Of a stretch of 64,000 bases of DNA, positions 55,687 through 64,000 are shown in pieces (positions within the stretch are counted from its first letter, which is position 1; every line of letters begins with the position of its first letter). A program made the translations under genes and the position numbers. The DNA comes from Larkinella humicola. Its GTDB lineage: Bacteria; Bacteroidota; Bacteroidia; Cytophagales; Spirosomataceae. Below the pieces are notes generated by a model that saw nothing but the letters and a program-made list of their open reading frames with translations, was not told where the DNA came from and did no database searches. The stretch covers positions 310,001 to 374,000 of the forward strand of contig NZ_VTWS01000006.1 in assembly GCF_008727875.1 (NCBI RefSeq), given 5' to 3'.

Positions 55687-58185
55687 ATGGAAGCGTTCTT
55701 ACTGGTTATTGTCATTGTTCTCATCCTGGTTGCCTTCAGCCGGTTTGCAGACGTCAAGCAACTGATTTTGCGGCAAAGCGATGAGATCACTCAATTGCGC
55801 GCCGATTTCAAAGCCTTTCAGAACACCGTTGGCTCAACTGACCAGCCGGTGAAACCCACGATGCTGGACGAACGGGGGGCGGTGATCGAAGTCATAGAAC
55901 CGCTGGCTCCTTCCGTAGTGATTCGGCCCGAGCCCATACCGACACCAGAACCGGAACCAGCGCCCGTAGTCGAACAACCGGCATTTCGGATCGAAAGCAC
56001 CCTTCCTCCGCCGATTCCCAAGGACATCAGCGAGTCACCCCTTCCGGTTCTACCTCCACCCCCACCGGTTCCGGCCGAACCGCAGCTATCGTTTTTTCAA
56101 CGTTTTCTGCGCGACAATCCCGATCTGGAAAAATTCATTGGCGAAAACCTCATCAACAAAATCGGGATCGGCATTCTGGTGCTGGGCATCGGCTACTTTG
56201 TCAAATACGCCATCGATCAGGAGTGGATTAACGAGATTGGCAGGGTCTTCATCGGTGTGCTGGCGGGTGGAGCGCTCATCGGCATTGCCCACCGCTTGCG
56301 GAAATCGTTCGGTGCCTTCAGTTCCGTGTTGGTCGGGGGCGGTTTAGCGGTTCTGTACTTCACCATTGCCATTGCCTTCCACGATTACCACATTTTCAAC
56401 CAGACGACGGCTTTTGTACTGATGGTCGTCATCACCGGTTTTTCCATTCTGCTAGCCATTTCCTACGACCGCGTCGAACTGGCCGTCGTGTCGCTGGTCG
56501 GCGGTTTTGCCACCCCGTTTATGGTCAGTTCCGGCGAGGGCAACTACGTGGTTTTATTGACCTACATTCTGATTCTGGACGTGGGCATGCTGGTGCTGGC
56601 CTATTTCAAGAAATGGAATCTGGTGCACATCGTCGCCTACGGGTTCACGGTTCTACTCTTCGGAGCCTGGCTGTCCGACAGCATTCTCGAAAACAAACCG
56701 CATTATCAAGGCGCCTTCATTTTCGCAGCCTTGTTTTACGTCGTCTTCATGGCGATGAATCTGATCAATAATCTGAAAGAAAAAGCCCGGTTTTCGGCTG
56801 TGGAAATTAGTTTGTTGCTGAGCAGTACAGCTTTCTTCTTCGCAGCCGGGATGGTGATTCTGCTCAATAGCGGCCATCAGAACTACCAGGGTTTGTTTAC
56901 GGTGGCACTGGCCGTCGTCAACTTCGGGCTGGCGGTTTTTCTCTATCGCCGGGAGGCCGTGGACCGCACGCTGATTTACCTGCTGATCGGTCTCGTGATA
57001 ACGTTCGTGAGTCTGGCGATTCCGGTGCAGCTCGAAGGCAATTTCATTACGATGTTCTGGGCGCTGGAAGCCGTCTTGCTGTTGTGGTTGGCCCAAAAAT
57101 CCGGTCTGACGCTGGTTTCAACCGCTTCGGTGCTGGTTTTGGGCCTGATGCTCGTGAGTCTGGGCATGGACTGGGCGGATCTGTACGGTGGCGTTTCGAC
57201 CTCGCCCCTGCCCATTTTGCTGAACAAAGCCTTCATTACCAGCCTGGTTTCCATCGTTGGTCTCCTTGGTGTCAACCGGTTATTGAACACACAGACCGAG
57301 CCTTTCCGGTTCTGGATTGGTCAACTGGACGTGGAAAGCTATCGCCGGTTTCTGCGGTTCATCACGGTAGTGGTGCTCTACCTGAGTGGGTTGTTCGAAC
57401 TGGATTATCAGTCGGCACTACGGATCGGGTTTGGTCCCAACCAGACCATTTTGCTCGGTTGCTACAACCTGTTTTTCGGGGCCGGTTTGCTGTTCAATGC
57501 CCAGCGTTCCGGCAAACGCGGATCGCTCTGGATCGCTGTCGGTCTCGGACTCCTCGGCATCATCGCCTACCTGTCGACCTACAGCCCGGCGACGATGACG
57601 CTGCTGAACGATTATTTTTTAGGCGACGAACCGAGCCTGATTGGCTTCCCGGTCCATTATGTCAGCCTCCTTTTTACCATCGTGATTCTGTGGCTCATCG
57701 ACCGCAACAAAGCCCAACTGACGCCCCTGCCGCCGGTTCTGCTGCGAATCTGGCCCTGGTTTATCGGCTACGTCATCGTGTATCTGGCCACCTCGGAATT
57801 GTTCGCGCACGTCATTTATTTCAGTTTTGCAGGATCAAAAACCGGTGGTTTGGCAGGCCAGCCGGCGCTGGTGCGTTTCGATGAACTGCTGATTCAGACC
57901 AATAAAGTTGGCCTGCCGATTCTCTGGGGTGTCTGTGCCTTTGTGTTTATGTGGATTGGATTAAACCGCAAAAACCGCCAGCTCCGGATTCTGTCGCTCA
58001 GCCTGTTTGCCCTGACCATCCTGAAGTTGTTTATTTACGACATCGAGGGCATTTCGGAAGGCGGAAAAATTGCGGCCTTTATTTCGCTGGGCGTGCTGTT
58101 GCTGATCATTTCGTTCATGTACCAGAAAATCAGAAAGTTAATCCTAATCGACGACGCCCATGCGACGCATGAACCGACTGCTTAA
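55687..58185 (+). CDS. DUF2339 multi-spanning membrane protein
   Basis: 832 aa. One N-terminal helix, a coiled coil and Pro/Glu-rich linker (about 20-135), then about 20 or more membrane helices starting FIGENLINKIGIGILVLGIGYFVKYAI, the DUF2339 signature. Function unknown; it overlaps the DUF3999 gene by 26 bp and the two families usually occur together. Confidence 0.9.
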   Translation: MEAFLLVIVIVLILVAFSRFADVKQLILRQSDEITQLRADFKAFQNTVGSTDQPVKPTMLDERGAVIEVIEPLAPSVVIRPEPIPTPEPEPAPVVEQPAFRIESTLPPPIPKDISESPLPVLPPPPPVPAEPQLSFFQRFLRDNPDLEKFIGENLINKIGIGILVLGIGYFVKYAIDQEWINEIGRVFIGVLAGGALIGIAHRLRKSFGAFSSVLVGGGLAVLYFTIAIAFHDYHIFNQTTAFVLMVVITGFSILLAISYDRVELAVVSLVGGFATPFMVSSGEGNYVVLLTYILILDVGMLVLAYFKKWNLVHIVAYGFTVLLFGAWLSDSILENKPHYQGAFIFAALFYVVFMAMNLINNLKEKARFSAVEISLLLSSTAFFFAAGMVILLNSGHQNYQGLFTVALAVVNFGLAVFLYRREAVDRTLIYLLIGLVITFVSLAIPVQLEGNFITMFWALEAVLLLWLAQKSGLTLVSTASVLVLGLMLVSLGMDWADLYGGVSTSPLPILLNKAFITSLVSIVGLLGVNRLLNTQTEPFRFWIGQLDVESYRRFLRFITVVVLYLSGLFELDYQSALRIGFGPNQTILLGCYNLFFGAGLLFNAQRSGKRGSLWIAVGLGLLGIIAYLSTYSPATMTLLNDYFLGDEPSLIGFPVHYVSLLFTIVILWLIDRNKAQLTPLPPVLLRIWPWFIGYVIVYLATSELFAHVIYFSFAGSKTGGLAGQPALVRFDELLIQTNKVGLPILWGVCAFVFMWIGLNRKNRQLRILSLSLFALTILKLFIYDIEGISEGGKIAAFISLGVLLLIISFMYQKIRKLILIDDAHATHEPTA

Positions 58186-59398
58186 TCTGACGACGGTTTT
58201 CATATTGACCTGGGGAATAGGCCGGACGCAATCCTTTGACTTTCGGGCGGGGATTCCTCCGGTGACGCAACCCGGTTATTACCGGATTCTGTTGCCCCCC
58301 CCCGTGGTCGGGCGGCTGAATGCCGCCAAAACCGACATCCGGCTCTATGATGACCAAAACCGGGAAATACCGTATCTGCTGACGCAAAAACAACCCGGTG
58401 AGCACGTTCAATTCAGGGAATATGAGCTGGTTGGTAAAACCACCACTTCGGTATCGACCCAGTTGGTGCTGCGGAATGGCAACAAAACGCCGATCAATTC
58501 CCTGGGCCTGATCCTGAAAAATACGAACCTCCGCAAAAAAGCCCGGCTGAGTGGCAGCAACGACGGCAAAACGTGGTACGGGATTGAGGATGATTATTTA
58601 CTCGAACCGGTTTCCAACAACCAGGCGACGTCGGAGGCCAAAATCCTCGGTTTTCCACTGAGCGATTACGAATATTACCAACTGGAAATCAACGACTCGC
58701 TCAGCGCCCCGCTGAATATTCTCAAAGTCGGGTATTACACTACGACCTCCGAAGCGGGTAATTATTCCGACATTCCCGGTATTTCTTTTACGCAACGCGA
58801 CAGCAGCGATCACAAAAGTTACGTCCACATCACTTTCCCGACGCCATCGCGCCCGGACAAACTGATTATTTCAGTACAATCGCCGGACCAATACCGCCGA
58901 AGTGCGGAGTTGGGGCAGTTCCGGATTCAAAAGCAGAAGAGGAATCGCCGGCACCGTTTTTTCGAAACCTTGAGGAGTTTCGAACTCCACTCGATGGACA
59001 GTCTGCATACCGTCCTGCTGCCGAACCAGCCCACGCACGACCTGTTCCTGATCATCGAAAATCAGAATAATGTTCCGCTGACGCTGGGTAGCATCAAGGC
59101 CCAGCAGTTAACCACGGAATTACTGGCAGAACTGAAACCGGGCGAATCGTACCATCTGGCGTTTGCCAATCCCGCCGTGGGTGCGCCGACGTATGATCTG
59201 GTGCATTTTAAGACGAAAATACCGACTAACCCGCCGGTAATTCAGGTCCATCAACCCGTGTCGGTTCACGTTTCCAGCGGTTCTTCCCCTTCGATTTTCA
59301 CCTCCAATCCCTGGCTCATCTGGCTGGCGATTGGGCTGGTTGTGGCCATGCTCAGCTACTTTTCCTACCAAATGGTGACGGATATGAAAAACCGCTAG
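58160..59398 (+). CDS. DUF3999 family protein
   Basis: 412 aa. Signal peptide (LTTVFILTWGIGRTQS), then beta-rich periplasmic part (FDFRAGIPPVTQPGYYRILLPPPV, DIRLYDDQNREIPYLL, RLSGSNDGKTWYGIEDDYL), and one C-terminal membrane helix (WLIWLAIGLVVAMLSYFSY). Partner of the upstream DUF2339 protein. Function unknown. Confidence 0.88.
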   Translation: MRRMNRLLNLTTVFILTWGIGRTQSFDFRAGIPPVTQPGYYRILLPPPVVGRLNAAKTDIRLYDDQNREIPYLLTQKQPGEHVQFREYELVGKTTTSVSTQLVLRNGNKTPINSLGLILKNTNLRKKARLSGSNDGKTWYGIEDDYLLEPVSNNQATSEAKILGFPLSDYEYYQLEINDSLSAPLNILKVGYYTTTSEAGNYSDIPGISFTQRDSSDHKSYVHITFPTPSRPDKLIISVQSPDQYRRSAELGQFRIQKQKRNRRHRFFETLRSFELHSMDSLHTVLLPNQPTHDLFLIIENQNNVPLTLGSIKAQQLTTELLAELKPGESYHLAFANPAVGAPTYDLVHFKTKIPTNPPVIQVHQPVSVHVSSGSSPSIFTSNPWLIWLAIGLVVAMLSYFSYQMVTDMKNR

Positions 59399-59510
59399 CC
59401 GGTTTCCAGCCCAATCCAGAATCTCCATCCCCTCCCCGTCCCCGGATTGCATCCGGGGATATTCACCCCTGGCCCTGCGGGCTGCTTTACACAGTTTCTG
59501 AATAAAAAAA

Positions 59511-59555
59511 ATCCTCTTAAATTCAATTATATTGAATTTAAGAGGATTTTTTTTA
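59511..59555. terminator. bidirectional terminator after the DUF3999 gene
   Basis: ATCCTCTTAAATTCAAT-TAT-ATTGAATTTAAGAGGAT, perfect 17-bp arms, with seven A before and eight T after. The inner 18 bp recur at 59705-59722. Confidence 0.9.
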
Positions 59556-59650
59556 TTACCCCAAGCCTAAGACACATGATAAGCCCCTTTCTTCATTTAT
59601 TCTTTAAAGCCACTTTTTTTTTATTTTTATAGCAAAATATCAAAAATAAT

Positions 59651-59681
59651 TTTGAAAAAACCACTAAATTTTATAGCCTTG
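59651..59681 (+). promoter_or_regulatory. candidate promoter of the SusC gene
   Basis: TTTG (59651-59654), 19-bp spacer, TAGCCTTG (59674-59681): close to the Bacteroidota consensus. Leaves a leader of about 35 nt before ATG 59726. Confidence 0.5.
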
Positions 59682-59704
59682 CAGTGAAATTATTCCTAAT
59701 TCAT

Positions 59705-59722
59705 AATTCAATTATATTGAAT
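59705..59722 (+). promoter_or_regulatory. palindrome directly before the SusC start
   Basis: AATTCAATTATATTGAAT, identical to the core of the terminator at 59520-59537. It ends 3 bp before ATG 59726 and could fold into a weak hairpin over the ribosome site. Confidence 0.45.
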
Positions 59723-59725
59723 ATT

Positions 59726-62700
59726 ATGAGATCCTTAACAATTTACTACAAAAAAATAGTTCTCCTGTTTTTGGTCACCGTCTGGCCACTCCTGAGCTGG
59801 GGGCAGATAACCATTTCGGGGAAAGTCACCGAAGAAGGGGGACAGGCCCTACCCGGCGTAACGATCATCGAGAAAGGCAGTACCTCCGGCACCACCACCC
59901 AAACGGATGGCACCTACAGCCTGAAAGCAACGTCTGCCCAATCCGTACTGGTTTTTTCATTCGTAGGTTATACATCCGAAGAAAGGGCCATCGGTAACCG
60001 ATCCACCATCAATGTGGTGCTGCTGCCCGACACCAAGCAACTGGGCGAGGTTGTCGTGGTCGGCTACGGAACCCAGCAGAAAAAGGACCTAACCGGCTCC
60101 GTAGCGTCGATTTCGGCCAAAGAGCTGCAACGCATCCCGGTTTCGGGGCTCGATCAGGCGTTGCAGGGACAGGTGCCGGGCTTGCAGATTTCCACCACCT
60201 CGGGCGCGCCGGGCGGTAACACGAACATTCTGGTACGCGGGATTGGCTCGGTCTCTGGTGGAGTCGAACCGTTGTTTGTGGTCGATGGGTTTCCCATTAA
60301 CAACTCCGGGGTCGGCAATCCGCTCAACACCATCAACCCGGCCGATATCGAATCCATTGAAATCCTGAAAGATGCGTCGGCGACGGCCATTTACGGCTCA
60401 CGGGGCTCCAACGGCGTGATCATCGTCACCACCAAACGCGGAAAAACCGGTCAGGCCCAGATCACCGTCGATGCCTACGTCGGCATGCAGGAACCGGCCC
60501 GGCTGCTCAAAATGATGAATACCCGGCAGTTTGCCGAATTTGTCATTGAAGGACACAACAACGGCTGGCTCGATAACGGCGGCCCCAATGCCAAAATCAC
60601 CGACCCGAACAGTGTCCGCTCCGCGTCGTACCGGATTCCGGAAGCGTGGCAGGATCTGAACAACCTGCCCAAGGTCGACACCGACTGGCAGGACGTGATT
60701 TTCCGCAATGCGCCCATCCAGAATTACCAGGTTTCGGCCACCGGCGGCACCGAAAAGTTGCGGTATGCGATCTCGGGGGGGTATTTTAACCAGAAAGGAA
60801 TTTTGATCAGCTCCGGATTTGAGCGGTATTCGGCCCGGCTGAACCTCGACGGCCAACTGACCAAACGGCTCAAAGTGAGCATGAACCTGGCACCGAGCTA
60901 TACCAGCACCGACAACGTTCCGTCCACCGGTCACTACGGAGATTATAACATCGTCGCCGAAGCTCTTTCCATGCCGCCGATGATCCCGGTTTACAACCCC
61001 GACGGTTCCTACGGCAACACCTTCGACCTGACGAATGTGGGTATGGGCGCGATTGCGAATCCACTCAAAACCGCCAATGAATACAAAAGCACGAATGCTC
61101 AATTCCGGATGCTCGGCAATGTTTTTGGCGAATACGAACTGGCGACCGGTTTGAAATTGAAGGTCAGCGTGGGAACCGATTTTAATTATTACAACACCAA
61201 TACGTTCAAACCCTCGACCCTATCGGGCAGTGCTTCGCTGTCGCCCGCGACCTCCAACATCGTCAACACCTCGGATGTTAACTGGCTGAATGAGAACACG
61301 ATCAACTACCGGCGCAGCTTTGGCAGCCATTCCTTTGACGCTCTGGCTGGGTTCACCATCCAAAAATCGACCACCACGGCAACCACCACAGCGGCCACGA
61401 ATTTTGCCGACGACCTGCTCGAAAACATCAACGGCGGTCAGATTACGGGCGGGAGTTACACCGTCGGGCAATGGGCGCTGCTTTCTTACCTGGGCCGCGT
61501 CAATTATGCGTACAACGACCGGTATTTACTGACGGCCACCATCCGGACCGATGGCTCTTCCCGCTTCGGATCGGCCAATCGCTGGGGGACGTTTCCGTCG
61601 TTTTCGGCGGGCTGGCGACTGTCGGAAGAACCGTTCCTCAAAAACCTCAACCTGTTCGACGACTTCAAAATCCGGGCGGGCTACGGTTTTTCGGGCAATA
61701 ACGCCATCGGAAACTACCGTTATTTAGGCCTGCTTTCTGCGACCAATTACGTCTTGGGCAACACCCAGGTTCCGGGGCTCGCACAGGGCAGTTTCACCAA
61801 CAACCAACTCGGCTGGGAAACCAGCAAACAAATCGACATTGGTCTGGATCTGGCCTTTTTCAACAGCCGACTCCAATTCACGGGCGATTATTACAACCGT
61901 CGGAATACCGATATGCTGCTCAACAAAGCCATTCCGGCGGTTACGGGCTACACCACGGCCTGGGTCAACATTGGTGAACTGGAAAACAAGGGCGTCGAAC
62001 TGGCACTGTCCGGCAAACCCATCGCCACCCGGGATTTTCAGTGGACGAGCAGTTTCAACGTGACCTTCAACCGGAATAAAGTGTTGCGGCTCGGTTCGGA
62101 GGGCGAACAGCTCTTTTCCGACGGCGGACGCGGGGATGTCAGCATCACGCAGGTGGGCCAGCCCATCGGGAGTTTCTTCGGCCACGTAGCCGAAGGCGTT
62201 TTTCTGACGCAGGAACAGCTTTCGACCCATGCCAAACAAAATGGAGCCAAGCTGGGGGATTTAATGTACAAGGATGTGGACGGCAACGGCACCATCACCG
62301 ACGCCGATCGGACCATCATCGGCAACCCGCAACCTCGCGCATTCTACGGTTTTAACAACACGTTCAGCTACAAAAACTGGTCGCTGAGCGTGCTGATGAA
62401 CGGCGTTCAGGGGCGCGATGTGTTCTGGGCCGGGGCGGTTTTTGTGCGCGGGTATCACGGGGTGCAGAACAACCTCAGTGAAGTCATCGACAACTACTGG
62501 AAATCACCCACCGACCCGGGCGACGGCAAATCCCCCCGCATCATCCGGGGTGCCCTCAACAACAACCTGCGCTACAGTTCCTTCTTCAATTTCGACGGTT
62601 CGTACCTGCGGGTTCGTAACGTCACCCTGAACTATAATCTGTCGCAAGGGCTGGCGAAACGGCTGGGGATGCAAACCGGCCGGGTTTACCTGACGAGCAA

Positions 62701-62842
62701 CAACCTCTTCACGTTTACGAAATACCCCGGCTACGACCCCGAAATCAGCAACTCCGGCGACAACATGCTGGCGGCCGGAATCGACTACCTCGGCTATCCG
62801 CCCGCCCGCACCTTCACCCTTGGTTTAAGTCTCACCTTCTGA
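59726..62842 (+). CDS. SusC/RagA family TonB-linked outer-membrane protein
   Basis: 1038 aa from ATG 59726 (signal peptide MRSLTIYYKKIVLLFLVTVW... ending LLSWGQ); the frame opens at 59684. CarboxypepD_reg-like domain (ITISGKVTEEGGQALPGVTI), TonB/plug region (VVVVGYGTQQKKDLTGSVASIS), SATAIYGSRGSNGVIIVTTKRG plug motif, then a 22-strand barrel ending in ARTFTLGLSLTF. Imports oligosaccharides or peptides with SusD as lid. The substrate cannot be read from the window; no anti-sigma or hybrid sensor gene is adjacent. Confidence 0.95.
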   Translation: MRSLTIYYKKIVLLFLVTVWPLLSWGQITISGKVTEEGGQALPGVTIIEKGSTSGTTTQTDGTYSLKATSAQSVLVFSFVGYTSEERAIGNRSTINVVLLPDTKQLGEVVVVGYGTQQKKDLTGSVASISAKELQRIPVSGLDQALQGQVPGLQISTTSGAPGGNTNILVRGIGSVSGGVEPLFVVDGFPINNSGVGNPLNTINPADIESIEILKDASATAIYGSRGSNGVIIVTTKRGKTGQAQITVDAYVGMQEPARLLKMMNTRQFAEFVIEGHNNGWLDNGGPNAKITDPNSVRSASYRIPEAWQDLNNLPKVDTDWQDVIFRNAPIQNYQVSATGGTEKLRYAISGGYFNQKGILISSGFERYSARLNLDGQLTKRLKVSMNLAPSYTSTDNVPSTGHYGDYNIVAEALSMPPMIPVYNPDGSYGNTFDLTNVGMGAIANPLKTANEYKSTNAQFRMLGNVFGEYELATGLKLKVSVGTDFNYYNTNTFKPSTLSGSASLSPATSNIVNTSDVNWLNENTINYRRSFGSHSFDALAGFTIQKSTTTATTTAATNFADDLLENINGGQITGGSYTVGQWALLSYLGRVNYAYNDRYLLTATIRTDGSSRFGSANRWGTFPSFSAGWRLSEEPFLKNLNLFDDFKIRAGYGFSGNNAIGNYRYLGLLSATNYVLGNTQVPGLAQGSFTNNQLGWETSKQIDIGLDLAFFNSRLQFTGDYYNRRNTDMLLNKAIPAVTGYTTAWVNIGELENKGVELALSGKPIATRDFQWTSSFNVTFNRNKVLRLGSEGEQLFSDGGRGDVSITQVGQPIGSFFGHVAEGVFLTQEQLSTHAKQNGAKLGDLMYKDVDGNGTITDADRTIIGNPQPRAFYGFNNTFSYKNWSLSVLMNGVQGRDVFWAGAVFVRGYHGVQNNLSEVIDNYWKSPTDPGDGKSPRIIRGALNNNLRYSSFFNFDGSYLRVRNVTLNYNLSQGLAKRLGMQTGRVYLTSNNLFTFTKYPGYDPEISNSGDNMLAAGIDYLGYPPARTFTLGLSLTF

Positions 62843-62856
62843 CCAAACCCGACCTC

Positions 62857-64000
62857 ATGAAAGCCAAAAGCCTTTTTCTTTCGCTGTTCAGCCTGCTCAT
62901 TCTGGCCGGTTGTCAGGATGATTTTCTGGCCCTGTCGCCCGAAACCGACCGCAACACGGTTAATTTTTACAAAACCGCAGCCGATTTCAACAATGCCGTG
63001 GTGGGAACGTATGCTTCGCTCAAACTGGGTGGCACCTACAACACATCCTTGTACTGGATGGGCGAAGTATCGACCGATAACGCCAATTACGGCGTAACGA
63101 CCCGGCAGGCTGTCAACGTCGACAATTTTCAGTTCATCGATCATTCCTACACCTCGCTCAACGACATCATCTACGCGGCCTGGCGCGATCATTACCGGGG
63201 CATTAGCCGCGCCAACGCCATCCTGAGCCGCATTGAAACCGCCAGCATTCCCGATAACCTGAAGGCACAGTACCGGGGAGAAGCCCAGTTTCTGCGGGCG
63301 TTGCTGTATTTTAACCTGGTCCGCCTGTACGGCGATGTGCCGCTGGTAACAACCGAAATCACCGACGCCGACGGTGCCAGCAACCTCACCCGAACCCCAA
63401 CCGCTGAAGTCTATAACCTGATCATCAGCGATTTGCAAAGCGCCGAACAGGTTTTGCCCGTCACCTATGGTTCAACGGATGTCGGGCGGGCACCGCAGGG
63501 CGCGGCCAAAGCCCTGCTCGGCAAGGTGTACCTGACCCGCAAGGAATGGGACAAAGCCGCTACTAAACTCAAGGAAGTCATTTCGTCGGGCCGGTTTCAG
63601 TTGCTGCCCAAATATGCAGATGTCTTCAGCTTTGCCACACCGACCAATGCCGAAACCCTGTTCAATGTTCAGTATAAATCGGGCAACACGGGTCAGGGAA
63701 GCGGTTTCGGGCCGGTTCAGGCCAGTGAAGGCGCGCGCATAACGGGCGGGAGCATGCGGTATGTGACGGCAGACATGGAAACCGCTTACGAGACCGGCGA
63801 CCTCCGCAAGTCCTTTTCGATGAAATCTTCCTACCTTGATGCCACCGGGCAACTGGTGACGCAGCGGTATGTCAGTAAATACGTGCAATTCGGAGCCCTC
63901 GCCGGGGATTCGGACATCGACTTTCCCGTCATCCGCTATGCCGACGTGCTGCTGATGTCCGCCGAAGCACTCAACGAAGTGGGTTTCAACCCCGAAGCCG
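62857..64000 (+). CDS. SusD/RagB family lipoprotein, N-terminal part (cut by window edge)
   Basis: ATG 62857 then lipoprotein signal MKAKSLFLSLFSLLILAGC with C19. Open to the window end (381 codons). SusD hallmarks: FYKTAADFNNAVVGTYASL, EAQFLRALLYFNLVRLYGDVPLV, GAAKALLGKVYLTRKEWDKAATKL (TPR-like), and RYADVLLMSAEALNEVG at the end. Surface glycan- or peptide-binding partner of the SusC protein 14 bp upstream. Confidence 0.95.
   Translation, partial: MKAKSLFLSLFSLLILAGCQDDFLALSPETDRNTVNFYKTAADFNNAVVGTYASLKLGGTYNTSLYWMGEVSTDNANYGVTTRQAVNVDNFQFIDHSYTSLNDIIYAAWRDHYRGISRANAILSRIETASIPDNLKAQYRGEAQFLRALLYFNLVRLYGDVPLVTTEITDADGASNLTRTPTAEVYNLIISDLQSAEQVLPVTYGSTDVGRAPQGAAKALLGKVYLTRKEWDKAATKLKEVISSGRFQLLPKYADVFSFATPTNAETLFNVQYKSGNTGQGSGFGPVQASEGARITGGSMRYVTADMETAYETGDLRKSFSMKSSYLDATGQLVTQRYVSKYVQFGALAGDSDIDFPVIRYADVLLMSAEALNEVGFNPEA

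Overview
The window comes from a Bacteroidota chromosome, most likely the order Cytophagales and close to Spirosomaceae (Spirosoma, Larkinella and relatives). Grounds: a SusC/SusD pair, LytTR regulators with LytS-type kinases, many lipoproteins with short lipoboxes, promoters of the TTG...TAnnTTTG type, weak Shine-Dalgarno sequences, and about 50% GC. No rRNA, tRNA or CRISPR array was found.

Layout. 0-10.3 kb: a cut-off glycosyltransferase, a receiver protein and an RsbRD-type histidine kinase, then a minus-strand set (six-hairpin-like protein, SDR, GH130, second SDR), then a LytTR-first regulator and a single-domain receiver. 10.3-13.6 kb: SdhB without its partners, coupled to a DUF1264 lipoprotein, then an isochorismatase-like hydrolase and a YciE-type ferritin-like protein. 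13.6-16.1 kb: debris zone with a frameshifted IS5-type transposase and the C-terminal part of a polymerase-like protein. 16.5-18.8 kb: DsbA-like, DoxX and SnoaL genes divergent from an HxlR regulator. 19-22.4 kb: AT-rich stretch of small unknown genes. 22.3-27.3 kb: pfkA, a DUF932-like gene facing a 4-helix sensor fragment across a tandem operator, Rnk, XRE, HPP and DUF3291. 27.5-33 kb: lipoprotein, M28 peptidase, an Rrf2 regulator with its target oxidoreductase, and a membrane histidine kinase. 33-38.2 kb: propeller-azurin fusion, CsaA, DUF1080/PA14-like protein and creatininase. 38.4-41.3 kb: cydA and cydB, split by a reverse-strand four-helix-bundle gene inside a perfect 24-bp inverted repeat. 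41.4-46.7 kb: S41 peptidase, beta-barrel and S41 peptidase, followed upstream by a LytTR/LytS two-component pair. 46.9-55.3 kb: small coiled-coil genes, Mn catalase, endonuclease V, LolA-like protein, M1 peptidase, membrane AraC regulator and Spy-like protein. 55.7-64 kb: a DUF2339/DUF3999 pair, then SusC and the start of SusD.

The most notable signals are: the four-helix-bundle cassette between cydA and cydB; three families of long intergenic inverted repeats, one of which supplies the C-terminus of the M1 peptidase; the matched Rrf2 operators; the tandem 14-bp palindromic operator at 24.4 kb; the polymerase-like remnant at 15.2-16.0 kb; and several genes with nonsense or frameshift lesions (SDR leader, DoxX, transposase). 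All function calls come from reading the sequence; no database search was run.
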